Origin: Flavobacterium album
GTDB lineage: Bacteria; Bacteroidota; Bacteroidia; Flavobacteriales; Flavobacteriaceae
NCBI RefSeq assembly: GCF_003096035.1
Contig: NZ_CP029186.1
Location: 385,001 to 449,000 of the forward strand
DNA length: 64,000 bases
Reading direction: 5' to 3'
Of the stretch, positions 23,788-31,052 are shown in pieces (position 1 is the first letter of the stretch; each line of letters begins with the position of its first letter). Position numbers and translations under genes: made by a program. The notes below the pieces were generated by a model. It searched no databases. It had not been told where the DNA came from and saw only the letters and a program-made list of their open reading frames with translations.

Positions 23788-26205
23788 GTGGTTACCAAAT
23801 ACCCTTTCAAAAAAATATTCCTTTGCCTGATATTGTTTTTTGCGGCAGCATCATTTTATGCCCAGACAAAAACTGTAACTATTTCCGGCACTATAGCCGA
23901 TAGTGCTACTCAAAAAGGACTGCCTTATGCCAATGCGGTGGTAAAAAAAGACGAAGCACTGGTGGCAGGAACGGTAAGCAATGAAGAAGGATTGTTTACG
24001 CTTACCAATGTCACGCCGGGGAATTACACCCTTGAAATTACATCAATGGGTTACAAGCCTCATGCACAGGAACTGTATGTTGGCACGCTTTCGCAATTCC
24101 TGAATGTGGGCACTGTCGAACTGACCGAAGATGCCCAACTGCTCAACGAAGTAGTTATTGAGAAAGCCAACGATGCCATAAGCGACAGGATGGACAAAAA
24201 GTCCTTTGCTGTGAGCGACAATATTGCGCAAAGCGGGGGATCGGTATTGCAGGCGATACAAAACCTGCCGGGCGTAACTATCCAGGATGGCAAAGTACTG
24301 CTGCGTGGCAATGACAAAGTAATGCTGCTTGTTGATGGCAAACAGACCGCAATGACAGGCTTCAGTGGCCAGACCGGGCTGGATAACATACCTGCATCGG
24401 CGATTGAGCGGATCGAGATCATCAATAACCCGTCGGCTAAATATGATGCGAACGGCAATGCGGGCATCATCAATATTATTTACAAAAAGAATAAAGAGGA
24501 AGGGCTTAATGGCAAAGTCGGCCTGGGTTCCGGCTTTGGTGCGCTGTGGGAAAGGAAAGCCAACCTGCCCACCATACGGCCGCAATACCAAATGACCCCA
24601 AAAGTCAATCCTTCGTTGTCGCTGAATTACCGAAAAGAAAAATTAAACATCTATTTCCAGGGGGACTACCTGTATACGGAAACGCTTAATAAGAATGAAT
24701 TTGTAACGCGGACCTATGATGACGGCACCGTAATCAACCAACAGACGAAACGGAACCGCAATACCCACTTCACCACTTTTAAAACAGGAGTGGACTGGAA
24801 TTTTAATGAACGGAACAGCTTTACCCTGTCGGCCCTTTTCGGGAGCGAAAAGATCCTCGACCATGGCGATGAGCCGTTTTTTAATGCTGATTATTCGCAA
24901 CGGCTAAGGCTGTGGCAATTCCTTGAGGATGAACTGAAGACTACGGTAATGGCTTCGGCGGGCTACCAGCACAAATTCAAAGACCCAGGGCATTTGCTGA
25001 ATGCAGGCATCAATTATACCTTTCACAGGGAAAATGAAAAATATTTTTTCGACAACATCCTGCCTGATTATACCGGAAAGGATTCGTTCAAACTCCTTTC
25101 GGATGAAAGTGTTATCGATGTGAGTGTAGATTACATAAGGCCGCTAAGGTATGGCCGCCTTGAGACAGGGTTTAAATTCCGGAACCGTCTTATTCCTACC
25201 AACATGCATTTTTATCCGGGGCTCAACTCGCCACTGGATGCCAGTGCCGGAGGAAAGGCAATTTATGAAGAGGCGATCCCTGCGCTTTATGGCAACTATG
25301 TTTTTGAAAGCAGGAAAATAGAAGCGGAAGCCGGGCTCCGGATGGAATATTTCGACCTGGAATATGAAGTGAACCGCAACCACCCGGTTTATAAAAGCAG
25401 CGGCTACAGCTATTTCCAACCCTTCCCTAACCTCCGTTTTGCCTATAAAATCAATGACAACAATAAGTTGTCCCTTTTTTACAACCGCAGGGTAGACCGG
25501 CCAAACGAGGTGGATATCAGGATTTTCCCGAAGTATGACGATGCAGAGATCATCAAGGTGGGCAATCCGGGGCTGCGCCCGCAATTTACCAATTCGATAG
25601 AGTTGGGCTATAAGGCTACTATAGGCAAAGGCTACCTCTTTGCTTCACTATACCAAAAGTTTGTAGATGGCACCATTACACGGATAGCTACTACGGCACC
25701 AGGAAGTACACTGATATATAATGTTTTCCAGAACGCGGGAAAGAGTTCCAACACAGGAGCCGAGGTGGTCATTTCGCGTGAAGTGGCTTCATGGTATTCT
25801 TTTAACCTCAACCTCAACGCTTACCGGAATACAATAGATCCGTTTTCTGTAAACATCCTGTACCCTGTTCCGGTAATTGTTTCTAATGGGAGGCAGCAGA
25901 TGACATCAGGGAACATCAAATTCAACAACACCTTTAATTTTGCGAAAACCTTTACCGGGCAGCTACAGGCGGCTTACCTTGCACCGGATATTGTGCCGCA
26001 GGGTAAGACAGGCCACCGGTTTTCGGTAGACATGGGGCTTAAAAAAATGATACAAAAAGGTAAAGGCGAACTGTTCCTGAATGCTACCGACCTGTTTAAC
26101 ATGCTTGTTATCAGAAAAGAAGTGCAGGGCAACGGTTTCCGCTATACGAGCAGGGATTATTATGAGACACAGGTAGTACGTTTTGGATACAGCTATAAGT
26201 TTTGA
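23788..26205 (+). CDS. Outer-membrane beta-barrel receptor (TonB-dependent receptor-like)
   Basis: 805 residues with a signal peptide ending SFYAQ. Residues about 28-110 form a carboxypeptidase-regulatory-like beta-sandwich (VTISGTIADSATQKGLPYANAVV, GNYTLEITSMGY). A plug domain (about 120-225: LQAIQNLPGVTIQDGKVLLRGNDKVMLLVDGKQ, IERIEIINNPSAKYDANGNAGIINI) and a barrel ending in the aromatic VRFGYSYKF follow. This is the outer membrane beta-barrel type common in Bacteroidetes. The start is GTG. The ligand is unknown. It lies 60 bp after the kinase gene and has its own copy of the shared box. Confidence 0.88.
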   Translation: MVTKYPFKKIFLCLILFFAAASFYAQTKTVTISGTIADSATQKGLPYANAVVKKDEALVAGTVSNEEGLFTLTNVTPGNYTLEITSMGYKPHAQELYVGTLSQFLNVGTVELTEDAQLLNEVVIEKANDAISDRMDKKSFAVSDNIAQSGGSVLQAIQNLPGVTIQDGKVLLRGNDKVMLLVDGKQTAMTGFSGQTGLDNIPASAIERIEIINNPSAKYDANGNAGIINIIYKKNKEEGLNGKVGLGSGFGALWERKANLPTIRPQYQMTPKVNPSLSLNYRKEKLNIYFQGDYLYTETLNKNEFVTRTYDDGTVINQQTKRNRNTHFTTFKTGVDWNFNERNSFTLSALFGSEKILDHGDEPFFNADYSQRLRLWQFLEDELKTTVMASAGYQHKFKDPGHLLNAGINYTFHRENEKYFFDNILPDYTGKDSFKLLSDESVIDVSVDYIRPLRYGRLETGFKFRNRLIPTNMHFYPGLNSPLDASAGGKAIYEEAIPALYGNYVFESRKIEAEAGLRMEYFDLEYEVNRNHPVYKSSGYSYFQPFPNLRFAYKINDNNKLSLFYNRRVDRPNEVDIRIFPKYDDAEIIKVGNPGLRPQFTNSIELGYKATIGKGYLFASLYQKFVDGTITRIATTAPGSTLIYNVFQNAGKSSNTGAEVVISREVASWYSFNLNLNAYRNTIDPFSVNILYPVPVIVSNGRQQMTSGNIKFNNTFNFAKTFTGQLQAAYLAPDIVPQGKTGHRFSVDMGLKKMIQKGKGELFLNATDLFNMLVIRKEVQGNGFRYTSRDYYETQVVRFGYSYKF

Positions 26206-26254
26206 TGCAAACCATTAATCGTTTAAATGAGTATTTTAACGAATACTTTAACAA

Positions 26255-26289
26255 ATTCAAAATTAATTCAAAATTGAATTTGAAACTTG
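26255..26289 (+). promoter_or_regulatory. Tandem 11-bp box and -7 region of the LTA-synthase-family gene
   Basis: Half-sites ATTCAAAATTA (26255-26265) and ATTCAAAATTG (26266-26276), 10 of 11 identical. Then 5 bp and GAAACTTG (26282-26289), a poor -7 box. A predicted start near 26295 gives a leader of about 15 nt. Confidence 0.6.
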
Positions 26290-26310
26290 CATCTATAAAT
26301 TAACCAATCT

Positions 26311-28269
26311 ATGTTCAGGAAGATTCATTTACCGGGAAGGTTTGCACTGTTATTCAGCTTTATTGCCTGGTTCCTAATTGTATCGCAGCTGTTGCGCCTG
26401 TGCTTTTTTATATGGCAATATGATGAAGTTTCGTGGAACATCATCAACCTGCTGAGGACGTTGCTCACGGGGCTGATGTTTGACATAGGCGCTGTAACCT
26501 ATATCTGCCTTCCGGCTATATTGTACTATGTGCTGCTGCCCAATCGCTGGATAGGTTTGTGGGCAGACAAGGCGCTGGTGTGGTTTTTTACGAGCCTTAC
26601 CATCTTTATACTGGTATTTACCTTTTTTGCGGAGCTTACCTTTTGGGATGAATTCAAGACCCGTTTCAATTTCATAGCGGTAGATTACCTCATCTATACG
26701 CATGAGGTGGTAGCTAATATCAACCAATCGTACCCTCTGCCGTTGCTGGTAGGTGGTGTCACAATAATAACGGCTGCCATGCTTTTCCTTTTCTATAAAA
26801 GAAGGGCTTTCAGCAAAACCTTTACGCACCGCGCTTCGTTGGCGCAAAGGGCGGTACTGCTTGCAGGCGGGGTGATGATAGCCCTGGTATATACCGCATT
26901 TGTAACCAATAATAGCGCGGAGTGGTCGTCTAACCGCTATAACTCTGAAATATCCAAGAATGGCGTGTACGCCTTCTTTGCAGCCTTCAGGAATAACCAG
27001 ATGAAATATAACGAGTTTTATACCTCGATAGATAATAATAAGGCCTTCACCATTGTACGGAGTAAGTTGGTTGGTTCTGAATCCGAATTTACAGGTGGAG
27101 GCTTCTCGATACACAGGACTATTACTGACAGCCTCCCATCAGGGGAAAAGAAAAATGTAGTCTTCATACTTGTAGAAAGTCTTAGTGGCAGCTTTATGAA
27201 AGAATTTGGCAACCAGGAACACATCACACCGTTCCTGGACAGCCTGGCGCAAAAAAGCGTGTTCTTTGAAAACCTGTATGCTACGGGCACACGCACCGTA
27301 AGAGGCATGGAAGCCGTAACACTCTGCATACCGCCAACACCGGGACAAAGCATCGTAAAAAGGCCGGAGAACGCCAACCTATATACAGTTAACAGCGTAT
27401 TTAAGGCCAGGGGTTACGACAGCAATTTCTTTTATGGCGGTGATGGTTATTTTGACAACATGAACGCATATTTCGGGGGCAATGGCTTTACCATATACGA
27501 CCGCGGCCGTGGTAGCGTACTGAGCGACAAGATAAAAACTACCCGCAACAACATTGACGACAACGAGGTTACTTTTGAAAACGCATGGGGAATATGCGAT
27601 GAGGACATCTTCAACAAAATGCTTAAGGTGGCCGACCGGCAGTACAAAGACAAACTGCCGTTCTTTAATTTTGTAATGACAACTTCCAACCACAGGCCGT
27701 ACAGCTATCCGGAAGGAAAGATAGACATCCCATCGGGCACGAGCCGCCAGGGTGCGGTAAAATATACCGACTATGCACTGAGGGACCTATTCCAAAAAGC
27801 AAAAACAAAGCCGTGGTATAAAAACACAGTGTTCGTTATAATTGCCGACCATTGCGCCAGCAGTGCAGGTAAAGACGAGATTGACGTGGCCAATTACCAC
27901 ATCCCGGCCTTTATTGTGAACCTGCCGGAAAGTGACAACAAAAAAATTGCACAACAATGCTCACAAATAGACTTGTTCCCTACCCTGTTCTCACTGATGC
28001 ACTGGAATTATGAGTCTGATTTCTTTGGGAAAAATGTACTGGGCAGCAATTATGAAGAAAGGTCTTTGATGGGAACTTACAGGAAGCTCGTCCTGATGAA
28101 GCAGGAAAAAGTGATGGTATTGTCTGACCAGAAGAAACAGGCTTTTTACACCTGGAATAAAAAGGACAACAGCCTGAAACCGCTGCCTATGGATAGAAGC
28201 TTTCTGGACGAAGCGATATCATGGTACCAGACTGCCGACTATCTTTTCACGAATAAGCTTTTAAAGTAA
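26311..28269 (+). CDS. LTA synthase-family membrane transferase (sulfatase fold)
   Basis: 652 residues. Five N-terminal spans (about 12-33, 45-74, 86-107, 143-161 and 180-199) precede an extracytoplasmic alkaline-phosphatase-superfamily domain (about 280-600). Metal and active-site regions are VVFILVESLSGSF (Glu289), the Thr in ATGTRTVRGMEA (about 325-334) and FVIIADHCASSAGKDE. LtaS and OpgB transfer phosphoglycerol from phosphatidylglycerol and release diacylglycerol. In a Gram-negative cell the acceptor would be a glycan, lipid or protein rather than teichoic acid. The kinase gene overlapping its stop codon fits diacylglycerol release. Activity on phosphoethanolamine instead cannot be excluded. 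Confidence 0.85.
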   Translation: MFRKIHLPGRFALLFSFIAWFLIVSQLLRLCFFIWQYDEVSWNIINLLRTLLTGLMFDIGAVTYICLPAILYYVLLPNRWIGLWADKALVWFFTSLTIFILVFTFFAELTFWDEFKTRFNFIAVDYLIYTHEVVANINQSYPLPLLVGGVTIITAAMLFLFYKRRAFSKTFTHRASLAQRAVLLAGGVMIALVYTAFVTNNSAEWSSNRYNSEISKNGVYAFFAAFRNNQMKYNEFYTSIDNNKAFTIVRSKLVGSESEFTGGGFSIHRTITDSLPSGEKKNVVFILVESLSGSFMKEFGNQEHITPFLDSLAQKSVFFENLYATGTRTVRGMEAVTLCIPPTPGQSIVKRPENANLYTVNSVFKARGYDSNFFYGGDGYFDNMNAYFGGNGFTIYDRGRGSVLSDKIKTTRNNIDDNEVTFENAWGICDEDIFNKMLKVADRQYKDKLPFFNFVMTTSNHRPYSYPEGKIDIPSGTSRQGAVKYTDYALRDLFQKAKTKPWYKNTVFVIIADHCASSAGKDEIDVANYHIPAFIVNLPESDNKKIAQQCSQIDLFPTLFSLMHWNYESDFFGKNVLGSNYEERSLMGTYRKLVLMKQEKVMVLSDQKKQAFYTWNKKDNSLKPLPMDRSFLDEAISWYQTADYLFTNKLLK

Positions 28270-29150
28270 TGACTTACATCCACTTTATAGTGAACCCTAT
28301 TTCGGGGAAAGGGACGCATGGCCTGACGGAAAGCTACATCAAAAGCTTTTTCCCTGAAGACAAATTCCGGATCGAGGTTTACCCTACGCAGCATAAAGGG
28401 CACGCTATAGAGCTCGCTAAGGCAGCAGTTATACTGAATGCCGACTATGTAGTGGCCTGTGGCGGCGATGGCACTATCAACGAAGTGGCTTCCTGCCTGA
28501 TCAATACCAATGCAAAGCTTGGCATTATACCGGTAGGCTCGGGGAATGGGCTGGCATCTAACCTCCAGATACCTCGCGACTATAAAACCGCCATGGAAAT
28601 CATCCGTGACGGAAAAACTTCGACTATTGATTCAGGTACTATAAACGGGCAATATTTTTTCAGCAATACAGGGCTCGGCATCGATGCCGCGATCATTCGA
28701 AATTATGAACACTCCGGTAAACGCACCCTGCTGTCTTATATAAAAGCATCCTTGCGTGCCAGCTTCAGCTACAAGCCTGCCATCACTTCTGTTTCCTATA
28801 ATAACGGAACCTTTAAAGTAAAGCCTTTCCTGCTGTTCATTTCCAACTCTAATGAAATGGGCTACAATATGAGCCTTACACCCAAAGCAAGCCTTAGCGA
28901 CGGCTGGCTGGACCTTGTCATTGTTCCCGAACTTTCCTTCTTCGGCAAACTGTTGCTGGGGTACTATGTGCTTCGCAATAAAGTTGAAAAATTCAAAAAA
29001 GCAAAACATGCCTTAGTGCGCGATGTAAACATCCAAATGCCTGAAAACATATTTACCGATGTACAGATAGACGGGGAATACCGTCAATTAAAAACCAACA
29101 CTTTTACTATTGGGGTTTTGGAAAATGCTTTAAAAGTGCTTACCCGATAA
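28269..29150 (+). CDS. Diacylglycerol/lipid kinase (DagK/YegS family)
   Basis: 293 residues. GGDGTINEVA (65-74) is the nucleotide-binding motif of the DAG-kinase catalytic domain, and IIPVGSGNGLASNL (86-99) and NTGLGIDAAI follow. The N-terminal IHFIVNPISGKG is typical. These soluble enzymes phosphorylate diacylglycerol or related lipids. Its ATG shares one base with the stop of the LTA-synthase gene (TAATG), so the two are translationally coupled. This supports recycling of diacylglycerol to phosphatidic acid. Confidence 0.9.
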   Translation: MTYIHFIVNPISGKGTHGLTESYIKSFFPEDKFRIEVYPTQHKGHAIELAKAAVILNADYVVACGGDGTINEVASCLINTNAKLGIIPVGSGNGLASNLQIPRDYKTAMEIIRDGKTSTIDSGTINGQYFFSNTGLGIDAAIIRNYEHSGKRTLLSYIKASLRASFSYKPAITSVSYNNGTFKVKPFLLFISNSNEMGYNMSLTPKASLSDGWLDLVIVPELSFFGKLLLGYYVLRNKVEKFKKAKHALVRDVNIQMPENIFTDVQIDGEYRQLKTNTFTIGVLENALKVLTR

Positions 29151-29199
29151 CCAGGGGCTATACTATTGAATATTGTTTAAATTCCAAAAAGGAAATATT

Positions 29200-29342
29200 T
29201 TAACCACATAGGCACATAGCTTAAAAAGTGAATACAAAACTTCATTAAAGTGACATAAAGCATGAAGCTTCGCTTCACTATGTGTAAATATGTTTTCTCG
29301 GCAATGTTAATCACTATGACACCTATGCCTCTATGTGGTTAA
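29200..29342 (-). repeat. CACATAG palindromic MITE-like element, copy B (inverted)
   Basis: Read on the minus strand it follows copy A: start TTAACCACATAGAGGCATAGG, core ACATATTTACACATAGTGAAGC, end AGCTATGTGCCTATGTGG then TTAA. The central hairpin is partly decayed. Together with copy A at 21573 it brackets the five genes 21796-29150. No target duplication is obvious. Confidence 0.7.
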
Positions 29343-29366
29343 ATTAAATTTTTAGAGACTTAATGA

Positions 29367-29401
29367 ATTCAGAATAAATTCAGAATTAAACGATACTTTT
29401 A
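29367..29401 (+). promoter_or_regulatory. Tandem 11-bp box and -7 region of the second PAP2 gene
   Basis: Half-sites ATTCAGAATAA (29367-29377) and ATTCAGAATTA (29378-29388), 5 bp, then TACTTTTA (29394-29401), one base off TAnnTTTG. The leader would be about 60 nt. Confidence 0.6.
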
Positions 29402-29467
29402 CTTAAAATAAACTTAAAAACCCATCGGGCCATGCACTAACACTACGCTAATCCTTATTATATAGTT

Positions 29468-30229
29468 ATGAAAAAGTTAGTGTTTTGGTGCTTTTTAAGC
29501 ATTGCTTCTTTTCCTGCAACAGCACAGACAGTTACAGAGCAGGACAGTATTACGGTTGATACCGTGAGCAGGTATAAATTCCACTATAAACAATTACTTA
29601 TCCCTGCGGCGCTCATTGGGTATGGGGTAATAGGGATTGAAAGCGACCAGCTTAAAACCTGGAACCTCCAGATACGTGATGAAGTGAAAGAAGACATTGA
29701 TGAAAAAATTTCGATTGATGACTTTTCGCAGTGGGCTCCCGCAGTTTCGGTCTACGCACTGGATGCTTTCGGCGTAAAGGCAAAGCATAACTTTAAGGAC
29801 AGGTCGGTGATATTGCTAACTTCCTATGCTATCATGTCGGGCACCGTTTTAGGTTTAAAATCACTTACCAAAATCGAAAGGCCGGATGGGAGTTCCAACA
29901 ATTCTTTCCCATCAGGGCATACGGCAACAGCTTTTGCAGGGGCAGAGTTCTTATGGCAGGAATATAAGGATCAATCCGTTTGGTACGGTATAGCGGGATA
30001 TGCGGTTGCTACGGGCACAGGGATATTCAGGATATACAACAACAGGCACTGGCTTACCGATGTGGCGGCCGGCGCAGGCATAGGTATACTGAGCACCAAG
30101 ATCGCTTACTGGATAAACCCTATTGTAAAGCGTACACTATTCGGGTCGAAAGAAAGCAAATCAACTTCTGTTCTCGTCCCTTCGTATGACGGCAAGCAGG
30201 TAGGGTTATGTTTTGTACGGACTTTTTGA
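29468..30229 (+). CDS. PAP2-family phosphatase (second copy)
   Basis: 253 residues, signal peptide MKKLVFWCFLSIASFPATAQ. The catalytic motifs are KX6RP (KSLTKIERP), PSGHTATAFAGAEF and RIYNNRHWLTD. The stretch from the second motif to the end is nearly the same as in the gene at 17624. The N-terminal third differs more (DEVKEDIDEKISIDDFSQWAPAVSVYALD). Its promoter carries the box shared with the two-component system, which links it to the LTA-synthase/DAG-kinase unit. Likely substrates are phosphatidic acid or undecaprenyl diphosphate in the periplasm. The actual one is unknown. Confidence 0.88.
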   Translation: MKKLVFWCFLSIASFPATAQTVTEQDSITVDTVSRYKFHYKQLLIPAALIGYGVIGIESDQLKTWNLQIRDEVKEDIDEKISIDDFSQWAPAVSVYALDAFGVKAKHNFKDRSVILLTSYAIMSGTVLGLKSLTKIERPDGSSNNSFPSGHTATAFAGAEFLWQEYKDQSVWYGIAGYAVATGTGIFRIYNNRHWLTDVAAGAGIGILSTKIAYWINPIVKRTLFGSKESKSTSVLVPSYDGKQVGLCFVRTF

Positions 30230-30283
30230 CAGGCAGGCTGTGATTCCCAAATCAGAATTTAAGTATAACCGATTTTTTTCAAA

Positions 30284-30319
30284 AATGGAGAAAGGAACCT
30301 GATAGTTCCTTTCTCCATT
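30284..30319. terminator. Strong terminator between PAP2 and reductase genes
   Basis: AATGGAGAAAGGAAC (30284-30298) pairs perfectly with GTTCCTTTCTCCATT (30305-30319) around CTGATA. It lies between two converging genes and may stop both. Confidence 0.75.
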
Positions 30320-30340
30320 TACTATTAGCAGAACACCGTG

Positions 30341-30913
30341 TTACTGCTTCGCTACAACATAATCCAGTTCCGTCACCCCGGAAGTGAATTGTTTAGTATT
30401 TACCAGGTCCAGCTTTATTTTGTCTTTTATGCCTGTAAACAACGGAATGCCTTCACCAAGGATGACCGGATTCACAAAGAGCCAGTAGCCATCTATCAAT
30501 CCCAGCTGGATTAGCGAATGTGTCGCGGTCGGGCTTCCGAAAAGTAGGATATCGCTGCCCTCCTGTTCTCTTATGGCATTTATCTTATCGGCAATGTTGT
30601 CGCTTATGATGGTCGTGTTGGGCAGATTCGTGCCTTCGAGCGTTTTTGAAAGCACGACTTTGTGTACTTCGCTGTACCACTTCGAATGCACAATATCGTG
30701 CTTGCTTGCGGTAGGACTGTCGGCTGCGGTAGGCCAGTAGCTTTCCATCATATCAAAGGTCACCCGACCGTATAAGGCAGTATCACCCCCGCCTATACGC
30801 TTTTCGACATGGTCAAATATCTCCTGGTCTACCCTGATCCAGTTCATTTCGCCGTTCGGCCCGGCTACAAAACCGTCAAGCGATATGTGCATGAATGAAA
30901 TAATCTTTCTCAT
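30341..30913 (-). CDS. Dihydrofolate reductase-like protein (RibD C-terminal family)
   Basis: 190 residues. MRKIISFMHISLDGFVAGPNGEMNW is the start typical of the RibD C-terminal/dihydrofolate-reductase-like family. GGGDTALYGRVTFDMMESYW, KVVLSKTLEG and SDILLFGSPTATHSLIQLGLIDGYWLFVNPVILGEGIPLF follow. NADPH binding is expected. True dihydrofolate or riboflavin-pathway activity is not, since both genes usually sit elsewhere. Promoter at 30945-30974 supports the ATG used. Confidence 0.82.
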   Translation of the reverse strand: MRKIISFMHISLDGFVAGPNGEMNWIRVDQEIFDHVEKRIGGGDTALYGRVTFDMMESYWPTAADSPTASKHDIVHSKWYSEVHKVVLSKTLEGTNLPNTTIISDNIADKINAIREQEGSDILLFGSPTATHSLIQLGLIDGYWLFVNPVILGEGIPLFTGIKDKIKLDLVNTKQFTSGVTELDYVVAKQ

Positions 30914-30944
30914 TGTGTTTTGTTGTTTATTACAATTAATGGAT

Positions 30945-30974
30945 CAAAAGTAGATTGTAAAAGTTTTTATGCAA
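30945..30974 (-). promoter_or_regulatory. Promoter of the reductase-like gene
   Basis: TTG (30974-30972), 19 bp, TACTTTTG (30952-30945) on the minus strand: an exact Bacteroidetes promoter, with a start near 30938 and a leader of about 25 nt. Confidence 0.7.
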
Positions 30975-31052
30975 ATGGGTATAGAAGACAATCGGGAGGG
31001 GATATCGGGACAAATTGATTTAATCCCAAGATGATTATGCGATCCAATATTA

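Noticed and set aside
21573..29342. Composite transposon carrying the two-component block
   Set aside because: The bracketing elements code for nothing, no transposase is in the window, and no target duplications are visible. Kept only as a finding about inverted repeats.
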